Part shown: one piece after another, positions 31,647 to 42,654 of the stretch
Layout of the letters: every line of letters begins with the position of its first letter
Numbering within the stretch: the stretch's first letter is position 1
Source of the DNA: Capsaspora owczarzaki ATCC 30864
Lineage: Eukaryota; Opisthokonta; Filasterea
Direction: 5' to 3'
DNA length: 64,000 nt
Assembly (NCBI RefSeq): GCF_000151315.2
Contig: NW_011887292.1
Coordinates: 1,645,689 to 1,709,688 of the forward strand
Made by a program: the position numbers and the translations under genes
Notes under the pieces: model-generated
The model's input: the letters and a program-made list of their open reading frames with translations, nothing else
Database searches by the model: none
What the model was told of the DNA's origin: nothing

Positions 31647-34442
31647 ATGTACGAGTCCCAGCGGGTCAACCTGCGGACATCCAGGACCATGCTGGCACAG
31701 TACGCACTGGGCTTGCAAGAGTGCGCCGAGTTTAACGTCGAGGTCGGAATTGGACGGCGAGCGCGGCCAACTGCGATCGATCATTTTACTGGTATCGTTT
31801 TCGTCGAAGCGCAGCGCGTCGCTCGGATATCCGCAGCGTTGACCGCCGTCTCGCAGCATCCAGTTGCTACAATGCACGGCCAGACAAGCGATGCCTACCC
31901 ACTGTAAGCGCTCCGAGGTCCAGGGTTGGGTGTGTGGCTGTCCCATCAGACAACCTCAGACAACATCAGAGCTAACTTGGCCCCGTCCCCACCCATCCCC
32001 CCGCCTTCCCGTTGCGCGCAGATACACACCAGAGCAAGTCAAGTATCTCCCCTTGGACTCTGCGTCCAAGCAGCTGCCTCGTGCGCGACCGGCATGGCAA
32101 TCGGTCAGCGTTTCGCTCCCGTTTGTTTCAGGGCCGCCGTTGCTCCCCATCGCCGTTCCAATTCCAGAGAAGGACGTGAGTGGCTCAGACAATAGCGGAA
32201 TGATGTTTGGAGAAGATGTGGTGGATTAAAGGAGGGGGGGGGAGGTGTTGATGTTTTGTTTGGTTGGGTTTCGTTTGTTTGTTCAATCGTTCTTGTCGTT
32301 CGTTGATTTCTCCGAATCCAGCCTCCGGCACCCAAGCGAAAGGCCGAAGATTTGCCCGCGGGTATTATCAAGGTACAAACGGCACCGTCATTCAATTTCC
32401 TCTTGCGCGTGCTGTGTCGCGTTTGGTCTGAATTGTTTTCCATGTGACTTTGCGCAGAAACCTAGACGTGTCATCTCAGGCTTGACGTGCTCTGAATGCG
32501 GTAGCACCAACGAATACACACCCTCTGGCGAAGACGACGACATGGTTGCATGCGCCTCCTGCAACAATGGTGGTGAGCCATCATTTTTTTTTTTTGGTTT
32601 CCCTACGTCTGCAGCTTTTGGTGTATGGTGATGGTGTAATTTCCTCATGCTTTGCGTCGTTGCTTGGCGCCACACAGGTCATGTATCATGCTTCCACATG
32701 ACCAAACTGATGGGTGAAACTGTTCAAACGTATGGGTGGGAGTGTTCCAACTGCAAGTCCTGTGCCATGTGCAACTCGACCGAAAATGAGGTGAAACGCT
32801 CACGCTTGTATGCTTGTGCTTGTATCTGCCGAACAAGCATCAGTGTTTGACTCGGAGCTGAGTTGTCGACGTTGATTCCTTTTCCGTCTTCTTTTGCAGA
32901 CCGAGATGCTTCTCTGTGATGTTTGCGATCGCGGTTATCACATTCAATGCATCGATCTCAAAACCATGCCATTGGGTAAGGCACCGTCGACTGAGACTGA
33001 GGCGCAGTTGCATGCGGAAGTATATTTTTTTTTTTGCTCGCTCACTTTCTCGTACGCGTTTCGCGCAGGCCGATGGGTGTGCTCTTTATGTAACGCGTGC
33101 ACAAACTGCCACAGCAAACTGGCTGGTGCTATTCTACCGAGAAAAGAGGTAGGTTGTCTTTTCCTTCCTTGTTCGAGCCTTTCCGGATTTTTTGTAATTT
33201 CGCTCACCAATCGAACACGCGCAGTTTACTCGACCAACAGATGGATCGGCCAGTCGACTGGCTCACGTTCTATGCCACAGATGTGCAAAGTATGAAGTTC
33301 TGCTCTGCTCGTTCGTGTGTGCAACGCACATTTTGCTACTTTTGCAGAGTTTTGGTTTTTTTTCCCCTCAATTGCGCGTTTGACACTTGTCCTTTGCTTC
33401 TTTCGCCGTAGGAGCTGGAGCCAGCACGAGTACTGCGCAATCTGCTTGAAAGTCAACCATCCCGGAGAAAAGCTCCGATTGTACAAGTGCGATGGCTGCT
33501 TGCGGCAGACGCATCCGTCCTGCGACAAGCTTTACAAACGGCCGCGAGGCAGAACGCGGTACTTTTGCCCGATCTGCCGCGGCGATTCGCAAGATCCAAT
33601 CCTGCCAAACTTTGTCACCACCAAAACAATCCAGATGGAGAGTTGGCAGCAGAGTGTCACCAACGAGCAGCAGGCTGGCGGCGCTGCGGAAGTGCCCGAG
33701 GCGGCTGCCGACAACGATGGAGGGTTTGTTCCCACCGTACTGGAGCCCCGAACCAAGGTGCTGGACCAACGCATGAAGGAGCACTGGCATGGCGAAGCAT
33801 TGCGACGACGGCCTGCCGAGATTGCATACGGTCCTCCGAAGGTGGTTGCGATGGAAGCCGACGCCGTTGAGAAGGACGATGTGCAAACAACTACAACTGC
33901 CACTGCAACTGCAACTGCAACTGCAACTGCACCTCCAACTGCAACTACAACTACAACTACAACTACAACTCCAGCTACAGCCAATGAGCCAAGCCAGACA
34001 GGAGACCCTCAGACAACCATCAGCCGACACCTCAGCTGATGGCGCTTCCGCTCCTCCACCATCATCTGCCGTGAAACGCCGAGGCCGGCCGCCCAAGTCG
34101 TCCTCTGCTAGCCGTACAGGGTCTGATGCAGACTCGGATTCTGAAGAATCCTTCCGAGCCGCCTCTCCGTCCGTGTTGCGGTCTCGGCGAGCTGCTGCGG
34201 TTGCAGCGACCCCCAGGTCGACGCCTCGCCGCGGCGCTGTTGTGACGCCGTCACCACTCGCCAAGGCCCCTGCGTCCCGTCGTGCAGCTGCAGCAGCTGC
34301 AGCAGCCATAGCACGAGCGAATTCAGATCAAGAGTCTGACGACGACGACGACGACCAGGACGACGACCAGGAGGACGACGATGACGACGAGGAAGTGCGT
34401 GCGCCAGTTCGGACTACACGACGGTCAACACGACGGTCGTAA
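31647..34442 (+). CDS. Multi-PHD-finger nuclear protein (PHF10/MLL-like) with AT-hook
   Basis: Ten exons: 31647-31903, 32022-32175, 32322-32372, 32458-32572, 32678-32790, 32900-32975, 33069-33148, 33225-33289, 33412-33880, 33981-34442 (613 residues). Residues about 160-285 form tandem PHD fingers (CSECG, CASCNN, WECSNCKSC, LLCDVCDRGYHIQC, WVCSLCNAC) as in PHF10/DPF/SAYP and KMT2C. A further zinc region at about 285-365 (LCHRCAK, YCAICLKV, YKCDGCLRQTHPSCD, FCPICRGD) resembles the extended PHD of MLL-type proteins. The last exon adds an AT-hook (KRRGRPPK, about 492-499) and an Asp/Glu tail. The N-terminal 150 residues are conserved-looking but not recognised. A chromatin-reader role, perhaps in a SWI/SNF or COMPASS complex, is inference. 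The final intron consists largely of ACTGCA/ACAACT repeats. An alternative start at 31418 is possible. Confidence 0.8.
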
Positions 34443-34774
34443 CCCATGACGTCGGCCGCGGCTGTTGAGGGCGCGGGCTTGTTGGCTTTTTTGGAATCCT
34501 GTCCTTTTCGACTTTGACACGTTTTTCTTCCCCCCCTTCATTGTTCAGACAAAATGTAAATGAAGCGATAGTGTATTTGTCCCACCTCAACCAGCAATGC
34601 GGAAACAAAACCCCCAGAAACAAAACAACAACAAGTGGCATGCAGAACATGGCGAAATTTCCACAGGGTCGGCAGGCACTGGTCTTTGACAGGTGTTTCA
34701 TCCCAAATTGCATCGAAGAGGATGGCGGTGACATGCAGGCAAAAGCACACACACAAAAGAGCAGACTTTTGCTT
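34443..34774. other. Convergent 3' spacer
   Basis: These 332 bp lie between the stops of the PHD-protein gene (+) and the peroxiredoxin gene (-). No feature is recognised beyond UTR-like sequence. Confidence 0.5.
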
Positions 34775-35303
34775 TTACTGCTTGTTGAAGTACTCTTGCG
34801 AGTCCTTGACGTCGGGCTTGATGGTGGCCTTGCCAGGGGTCCAGCCAGCGGGGCAAACCTCGCCGTGCTTGTCAGTGTACTGGAAAGCCTGGACGAGGCG
34901 GAGGGTCTCATCGACCGAGCGGCCAACGGGCAGATCGTTGATGGTGATCTGGCGGAGAATGCCCTTGTCGTCGATGATGAAGAGGCCACGGAGCGCAATG
35001 CCGGCATCCTCGAGGAGCACGCCATAGTCGCGCGAGATGGTCTTGGTGACGTCCGCGAGGATCGGGATGTTCATGGGGCCGAGGCCGCCGTTCTTGCGCG
35101 GGGTGTTGATCCAGGCCAAGTGGGAGAACTTGGAGTCGATCGAGGCAGCGACGACGGCAGTGTTGAGCGCCTCAAACTCCTTGACGCGGTCGCTGAAAGC
35201 GATGATCTCGGTGGGGCAGACGAAAGTGCTGCAGGCGAGATAGGTGAGCCATGTTTTGTTGTGCGTTCGATATTCCAATCCCAATCCGAATCCGAATCCC
35301 AAT

Positions 35304-35344
<41 letters not shown>

Positions 35345-35796
35345 CCGCGATCTCTCTCAATTGGTGCTGTTCGCTCCAAATGCTGGGACACTTGCGCTTC
35401 AAACGATGGAGCGAAAGAACGCAAAAGCGCAACCAACAAAAAAAAAAAAAAAAAGGGGGGGGGATCAAAACGGAGCTTGTAGACTTACAAGTCGAGGGGG
35501 TAGAAGAAGAGGACGAGGTACTTGCCCTTGAAGTCGCTGAGCTTGACGGTCTTGAACTCGCCGTTGCTGACCGCGTCCGTCTCAAAGTGGGGAGCGGGCT
35601 TCTGAATCTGGGCCTTGGACATGACTAGAACGTGCTCTGCGGGGCGCGATCCACGGAATTGGTGGTTGTCGTTGGGGAAGACGTGGTCAGTCTCGTAGCG
35701 ATCGCAATGCTCAAACGCACACACACAAGCGGCCATCATCATCAGCATCACGACCAGCAACCGCGCTGTTGTTGTTGTCGTCGTCTTCATTGTCAT
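34775..35796 (-). CDS. Secretory-pathway 2-Cys peroxiredoxin (PRDX4-like)
   Basis: Two minus-strand exons, 35489-35796 and 34775-35228, give 253 residues. A signal peptide ([19 protein letters not shown] and following) precedes a typical 2-Cys peroxiredoxin: FYPLDFTFVCPTE with peroxidatic Cys107, [29 protein letters not shown], and HGEVCPAGW with resolving Cys228. The signal peptide and short linker match PRDX4, which detoxifies peroxide in the ER or outside the cell and can support disulfide formation. There is no C-terminal ER-retrieval signal. The GGLGP motif, typical of sensitive eukaryotic enzymes, is present; the C-terminal YF occurs as EYFNKQ. The intron carries a 39-base A run (35305-35343). 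Confidence 0.92.
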
Positions 35797-36642
35797 CCTC
35801 GATAAATAGAAAAAAAAAAGAGAGGTGGAACGCGATTCAAAGGCGGGGAAGGGGAGATGCTGGGGTTTGATAGAGGGGAAAGAACAAAAAAACGCGAAGA
35901 GACTGAGCGCACTGGCCCATCAAACGCCCATGTGCGAGATTCATTCATGGTTGCTTTTTTTTTTTCGCTCTTGGCTCTTGGCTCTTGGCGTCGCTCGTCG
36001 CGTCGCGTCGCGTCTCGTTGTGGCATCTCACATTCCGCTTGATCACGCGTCGGATGAGATCTGGCTGCTGTGCTTGTGCAAGAGCGGAGGCGGATCGCAT
36101 GGGGGAAGGAAGCAGGGCGATTTGATCGTGGTAGAAAGAAGTCAACGGTCAACGTTGCAACTTACAACTGCTGTTTGTGCAAACAAAAAGGGGGAGTGAG
36201 CCAAGAAGACACCTGCTGAAAGAAAAAAGAAGAAGAAGAGGAATCGGAAAGCACAGAAACTACAAGTGGATGATGGTGCAGCAAAACGGCAGGTCGAGTG
36301 GCACGGGTTTGAGAGCTTGGAAACTTTCGCGAGCACAGGGAGAGGAACTCGTTGTGTGCGTTTCGTACATGGATTACAGTAGTTTAACAGTGAATCGAGG
36401 GCTTAGCCAGAGGAGCGCAAGCGGAGAGATGCTTCTTCTCGACGGGAAAAGTGGTAGCCAACAGCATCGTTGTTTGAAGGAAACAAGACGAACTCAACCC
36501 AACCCAACGCAAAGGGCTCAAAAAGGACATCCGCGGTGGCACCCCTGAAATTGCACCGTTGGGCGTTACTACACCATGCTCAGACTGGTGGGCTGTCCCA
36601 AATCCCAAATCCAGTCGCGTTACTCACTCGTCCATTTCTCAC
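35797..36642. promoter_or_regulatory. Divergent upstream region
   Basis: These 846 bp separate the peroxiredoxin (-) and the CCCH-CUE-SMR gene (+). They contain an A run near 35811, a T run near 35957, short direct repeats (CTCTTGG, GTCGC) near 35968-36010 and no convincing coding sequence. Confidence 0.5.
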
Positions 36643-38721
36643 ATGAACGCCGGCACCAGCACCAGCAACGCAGCGGTCATTGAGCGCTGGTTTGCTCGCC
36701 AGCTCGACGCTGTTGGTGCAGATGGCGCCACGTTTGCGCCGTACATCCTCGGCGAGATTGACGAAGCACGCAGCGAATGCGACGCCGCAGCACCAGCGAG
36801 CGGCTTTGATCTCCACTCGTGCGCGACGACGGCGCTCGTGGAGCAAGCACAGCTGCCTGCCGACGTCGCCGCCAACGTTGCAGAGCGACTTGTCGAGTAC
36901 TTGGCTGGAGGCTGCAGCGAGCCGAGCACTGATGACGACCTCCCGTCCCAGCAACCAACAAGCGCTGAAAATTTGGCGCCAACTTTGTCGGCAACAACAG
37001 ATTTGCAGTCAGGTACAAAAGCTGCTTCACGGCCTCACAGTATAGGCGCACAAGTTCCATGTGCCCAAGTGTCTATTGAATTCGGTGCTCATCTGTGGCT
37101 GTCCGCCTTGTTGGTAGACGACGTGGAAGAATTGACCTCAAGCAACAGTACCATGCCTTCGATGCAACCGGTCGACGGCAACGACGACCTCGATCATAAA
37201 GACGTCAGCCAGGTCGCCGATGCCATTGCTAACGGGTTTGCCGAGTATGGCATTAGTCCTTCGGAGGCACTTGAGCTGTTTGAGAGCACGGGGTTTGACC
37301 AGATGCGCACTTTCGCGCTGCTCCTCGAGTTTGTCGAGCAACAGCAGATTCAAGAAGAGGCCGGCGAATCGCCTCATAGGGACGATCATTTGGCAGATAA
37401 TACGGCGCAGTTTGCAGCGAGCTCGGATACTCAAACGCCTTCCTCATCCATCCTCAACGACCGCCCGCCCATTTGCACCTTCTTTTTGACGGATCAATGC
37501 CGTCGCGCTGACTGCTGGTTTTCCCACGACCTAACCGAGGTGCAGTGCAGGTTCTGGCTGGCTGGTCGGTGCCACAAAGGAGCCGCCTGTCCCTTTTTGC
37601 ATGGGGTTGGATCGGGCGCAGCCAGCAAGTTGTCGGCGTCTGCCGCGCAAGCCTTGCTGTCGATTCAACGACCAAACGCGTTACAGCCCCAGTCGTCGGC
37701 GTCGTTGGCCCCCGCGCAAGCTCCAACCATTGCGTCCGAGCAAGAGTTTCCGGCGCTGGGCGGCGTTCGGCCTTTGGCTCGCAAACAACCTTCGCCGGCG
37801 CGGCCTGCTGTTCAAGTGGAATCGCTGGGCTCCAAGCTCAAGCTCCATGCCTTGCAGGCATGCTATCCATCACTTGCACCCTGGGATATCCGAGAGGCGT
37901 TTGAGCGCGCAGATTGCAATCAATCAGCCACCGAACGCGCTCTAGATGCTCAATTTCCAGAAGCGCGAGTTTTGCAGTCCTCACCCGCTCAACAGTCTGA
38001 CGAACAAGCACGCGCCAGTCGGCTGCAGCGCCAACACACCTCGAGCACTCGACGCGTGGCTTTCCCCATTGGCGCGGCGTCCCGATCGGCGCTTGCATGG
38101 GTTTCGACTGGCGCCGACCTCCGCGATCTATACCAAAGCCGGCGGCAACAAGCAGCCGATCTTGCCGTCGAGCGAAACAAACTCCTAGTGGTGAGTTGCG
38201 GCGCACGATAGCTGTTGTGTTTGGTTGTTTGTGCTGTAGAATAGTCGAGAGCACAGCAAGAACACCGACCTTTTTGGTTTTTTTTTTGTTTTTGCTTTCT
38301 CCAGCACGCGTCAAATGCCTTCAAGAGCGGCGATGGCCGCAGCGCAGCAAGCCTTTCTGCAAAGGCGCGCGATTTTGATCGACAAATGCAACGGCTGCAC
38401 AGTGAGGCGGCGGACGCGATTTTCGCAGAGCGCAACCCGAACTTGATTGTTCAGAATGGGACGGTCGCCTTGGATGTTCATGGCCTACACATTGGTGAGG
38501 CCGTTGATATGGTTGAGCGCTTCTTGCTCGCCCCGTCAACCCCGTACCAGTGGGTTCAAGTTATTACCGGCACCGGCCACCACTCGGCTCAGAGTCGAGC
38601 AAAGCTGCTTCCTGCGTTGAAGGCGTTTTGCAGTGCCAATAGCTACCAATATCGCGAGCACGGCATGAATGATGGTCGAGGCGGCGTCGTGTTGATTCGT
38701 GTTCCGACAAGTCTCAAGTAG
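36643..38721 (+). CDS. CCCH zinc finger-CUE-SMR domain protein
   Basis: Exons: 36643-38190 and 38305-38721 (654 residues). The N-terminus (ERWFARQLDAVGADGATFAP) resembles the start of CCDC43-type proteins. Two CCCH fingers follow at about 278-320: C-x7-C-x4-C-x3-H (CTFFLTDQCRRADCWFSH) and C-x7-C-x5-C-x3-H. A CUE-like helical unit lies near 397-435 (LKLHALQACYPSLAPWDI). The C-terminus has a DUF1771 helix pair and an SMR domain (from about 570; LDVHGLHIGEAVD and the GTGHHS motif). SMR proteins with CUE domains (yeast Cue2, worm NONU-1, animal N4BP2) cleave mRNA at stalled or collided ribosomes; this gene is a candidate for that role, with CCCH fingers giving RNA contact. ATG 36643 is the first in-frame ATG. 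Confidence 0.85.
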
Positions 38722-38861
38722 ATAGATGTATTTCAACATCAGATACTGTAGTACAGCATTTTTAGCAGCACAAACAGCCATATCATGAGATTGCTTGCCA
38801 CACCTGTGCCGTTGTTGTCTTAGTCTTTATTCTACATCGCAACCGACCCTCAGAACTGAGA

Positions 38862-40759
38862 ATGGCTGACGAAGAGTAAGTTTCGGCTCTCTCGCGCGCT
38901 CTCTCTCAAGCCGCGCAGTCACTCGACCACTCGACCAGCGGCTCTCTGCTGCTCGAGGCCTTTGGTCGCAGTGTCCAAAAATCTGCTGTGGTCGCAGGGC
39001 GATGCTCCAAGTGCTCCAAAAACCCCTCAGCGAAACACCAGTGACGCGTGTTACTCAATCACAGCTGCTGCTGTACTCCAACACGCACTCGCCATCGTGT
39101 CGCTTTGCTCCTCGCAAAATCTGTTCACTCTCTCGTTCTCACTCTGCTTTGGACCAACCAACAACAAACAAACCCCAACCCCCCATCAGAAGCTACGAAT
39201 CCGAGCTCGACCTGCTGCAGGCAATGTACTACGACGAAAGCTTGATTGTCAGCCCCGACAATCCACGCGAGCTGTCAGCGCTCATTGCGCCGCGCACCGC
39301 CCACGACGAAAAGCAGCAGTTTGTGCGCTGCACACTTGGCATTCTCGTGCCACCCAAGGTGAGTGCTGACTTTTGCGGTTTTGCGTTTTGGAGCCGCAGA
39401 ATGTGCTGGCGGATGTTTCGCCTCGTTCTTTGTGTGCGCGTTTCGTTCCCGCCATTTTCGCTGGGGTCGCTGTCAGTTTGTCGACAATTTCGTGGGGTCT
39501 CGTGTCCGTCTGATTTTGCGACAACCGCCAACTCACCACATTACACATACAAATAGTATCCACACGAGTTGCCGGCCATCTCCATTTCCAAGCCGCGAGG
39601 GCTGAGCGAGGCCCAAGTCCACGATTTGCTCGCAGTGCTTCGCGCGCATTGTACCGCAAACAAGGGCCAACTGATGCTCTACCAGCTCATCGAGCTGGCT
39701 TGCGAACGTCTCACCACAAATAACATGCCCACTGGCGCCTGCCCGGTCTGCTTGGACGAGTTTGACCAGGACTCGCTCGCACGCACCGAGTGCTTTCACG
39801 CCTTCCATACGCATTGTTTCGAGTCTTATCTTGCAGCACGCCACGAGCGGCGCCAGGAGCTCTCGCGCGAAGTGATCAATCACTGGGAAAAAGTACCAGA
39901 GCTGCTGCAGGTGGACGATGTCTCGCAAACCCAGTGTCCCGTTTGCCGCGAGCGCATCCCTGTTCCACCCCAGGTTGACACTTCCATCCAACCAAAGCTG
40001 CGCTCTGCTGCTATCGAAACGGAGGTAGAGCGAGCCTGTTTCATGCATCTCGCTGCTTGGATTGGGTTGTCGCGATGGGAGGATTTTTTTTTGGGTTGGT
40101 TGGACTTGCCTCTCACAGGTCATGCTGCTCCTCCCCAACACACACGCACGCACACAGGAACCAATTGTGTTTGTGCCGTCACCCGAGTTGCGTGCTCAAC
40201 AAGCGCAAATGGCCATCTTGTTTGAAAGACAAAAATCTCAGAACGGCATTATTGATCGCGACGCCAAACGCAAAGAACGCCACATTGGGACCAGAATCCC
40301 CGTGCCGCAATCTGACAGAGATGATAGTAATAGAGATAGTAGTAGTACCAGTAGTAGTAGTCCTTCCCCAGCCGTCGAGGCCATACCAGAGGTAAGACGA
40401 TGAGCCGATGGTAGTTGTTCGTATGCTGCTCGAGAGCTCACAAACAACCCCCCCCCCAACTTGTTGATTGTCACGGTGGGCCACTTGCTTTGACTCGCGA
40501 TGCACAGGTTGTCTCGACAAGCCCAGCTGCTGAAGTCGAGGAAACCAAAACTGGTGAAGATTCGACTGAAACCGGAAACGAGCCGTTTCCCTTTGAAAAT
40601 CCAAAGTACGGCAAAAAGAACCGCAATTCTAAGCCCGCCGTTCAATCTGCCGGGCCTTCAGAGTCCGAGGAAGCGGATACCACGGCCGTGGATACAAAGG
40701 TCAGCCTTAGCACGCCCGTTTCCAAGCCCAAACACAAAAACCACCGCAACAAGCGATGA
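38862..40759 (+). CDS. RNF25: RWD-RING E3 ubiquitin ligase, RNF25-like
   Basis: Exons: 38862-38875, 39190-39358, 39557-39973, 40158-40391, 40508-40759 (361 residues). A 14-nt first exon codes MADEE. An RWD domain (about 5-115; YESELDLLQAMYYDE and a YPHELPAISI strand) is followed by a RING finger: CPVCLDEF from C123, CFHAFHTHCFESYL, then QCPVCRERI after a long insert, exactly as in animal RNF25. The segment ERQKSQNGIIDRDAKRKE also matches the RNF25 C-terminal region. RNF25 works in ubiquitin signalling at stalled ribosomes and in NF-kB and DNA-damage responses in animals. The neighbouring SMR gene also belongs to ribosome-stall biology and starts only 140 bp upstream of this gene's ATG, which may be coincidence. 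Confidence 0.9.
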
Positions 40760-41230
40760 GTACTAGCGAAAAAAACAGCTGTTCCTTGCGAGCTCCATTG
40801 ACTGGTTTCGATGCTTGTAACGAGATGTATCATACACTGTTCCCTTGTCTCGGAGACGAACAAGTTATTGCATTTTTTTTTTTTTTTTTTTTTTTTTTTG
40901 CGGCAGTCCGCTGTCAGCGTAATTCTGTTCGGAAGACCGACGTGACTTTAGTATACGTGCGCCGCCAAGTAGGCGGCGTTTTCCAGAACAAAAAGGAGTG
41001 GATGTACAATGATGCAAAAATCATCAACATTGTCCAAAAACACACATCGAGGTGTCCGAACAAAGCAGAAATCAAACAACACAAAAGGTCTCGCGCTCTG
41101 CCAAACGTCTGGCTTGACGTGGTCAACACACCACCCGCAATGACAACCCTTGGCGTCGCAACACATCCAACAGACGACCTGAAACAGCACAGACAGACAA
41201 CAGACGAGAAAACGAAACAACAATTGCCGT
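40760..41230. other. Convergent spacer, T-rich
   Basis: These 471 bp lie between the RNF25-like (+) and ZNF706-like (-) stop codons and include a T run of about 25 (40875-40899). No gene is recognised. Confidence 0.5.
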
Positions 41231-42120
41231 TTAAGCGGTGGCGAATTCTGGGGGATGCGCCAACTTGGGGTGCTTTGCGTCGAAGTGCTCGCGGTATGTT
41301 TGCAGATCGCTCATGGGGGCCTGGAAGCAGAATACGGACGAGCGCAACGGTAGAACAATGAGTGCATTGTATTGTGTAATCTTGAGAAAGTCAGCCTGCT
41401 TCCCGCAACCCGCTGTTCCACTCCCTCCGCAGCCACTCGCAGACTGAACTGCATCTTTTTGTCCACGAGCGTCAAATCGACGTCGTGGACAATGTGGCTG
41501 AAGCGGGAAGAAGACACAATGCGAAAAAAAAGAAAAAAAAAAAAGAAAAAGCGAAATGAAATGCCTTCCTGCTGTCCTTTGTACGGCCGTCGCCACGCGC
41601 ACGCCAGACACGGCTGTGCAGCCAAACATCCCCACCCTCGCAAGAAACCCAACGCATGCAGCTCCGGCGTGGTCCGACGCCGCCGCAGCTCGACTGCAAT
41701 GGTCAACCGCCGACCAGCCGCTTCAATATTTGTGGTCCGCATGGTCTGTTCTGCATCGTTCGAATTTTGAAGCTTTTCAGCGCTCAGCTCGGCTCGGCTC
41801 GTCCCGCGTTGAGCCCAAACGGCCAACCCCCGAAAGAGAGACAGCGTCAGAGACAGAGAGCGAGGGAAAGTGTGAGAACCAGGAGGCGGGAGGCGGAGAG
41901 GGAAGAGTGAGACCGAGAAGGTGGCCCTGCCCGCTGCACTCTCTACCTTGCAGAACTGGCAGTTATACTTGATGGCAGCAGCAGCGGCAGCCTTGCCGTC
42001 CGACTTTTTGCCAGCAGCGGCCTTCTTTTCATTGTTCTTGGCCTGCGCCTGCAGCTTTTGGAGACCGCGCGTCATTGCAATGCTGCGAGTTTTGTGATTG
42101 TTTGTGACGACTGAGCTCAT
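41231..42120 (-). CDS. Small zinc-finger protein, ZNF706-like
   Basis: Two minus-strand exons, 41947-42120 and 41231-41320, flank a 626-bp intron and give 87 residues. The product has the ZNF706 layout: a basic Lys/Gln/Ala N-terminus (TRGLQKLQAQAKN), an Ala-Lys linker, and one C2H2 finger CQFCK...YREHFDAKHP, then a LAHPPEF end. Human ZNF706 is 76 residues. A second ATG at 42073-42075 (MTRGLQ) would give a protein with exactly the family's N-terminus and may be the real start. The human protein is linked to exit from pluripotency; its molecular role is poorly known. The upstream side faces the p53-family gene. Confidence 0.85.
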
Positions 42121-42654
42121 GATTGATTTTATTGATTTATTATTGATTTTATTGATGTGATTTTGCGATTCAGTCTGAGTTGATTGGGTTGTTGCCCACT
42201 TTCGCTTTTTTTTTTTCGACGTTGTTCAATTGGATTGTACAGTTCTCATGGTGATGGTAGTGGCTGGTTTTGGCGCCAAAATGTAAACGCGCGTTCCGGC
42301 TTTTTGAGCCGTGTTCCCTTCTCGCCCCCTCCTCAGCCCATCTTTGTACCTTTCTTCCACCCCAAAAGGCAACACTCGGCCTTGAATGATAGAGGGGAGG
42401 GGGAGCGAGGCAACGTGAATGGGTGAGCGTCTTGTTGCTTTGGGTCGCCGCAATGCACGCAACTTCTTGCGACTTTGTTCCCCCTCTGTTTTTGCTGTTT
42501 TGGTTGGTTGGCCTTGTTGCTCTGCTCGTCCTGCGCTCCCATGCATGGTTTATGCCTTTGAGTTTTATTTATTTGTTTTGCCCCATTTCATCTTCTGAGA
42601 GAAGTTGTCATTGCTTTTTTTTTTCTTTTCTGTTTTGTTTTTTTGGATTGCAAA
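42121..42654. promoter_or_regulatory. Divergent region upstream of the p53-family gene
   Basis: These 534 bp separate the ZNF706-like (-) and p53-family (+) starts. Near 42120-42175 there is an AT-rich repeat of TTGATTTTATTGAT type. No p53 half-site pair was recognised by eye. No coding sequence is seen. Confidence 0.5.
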
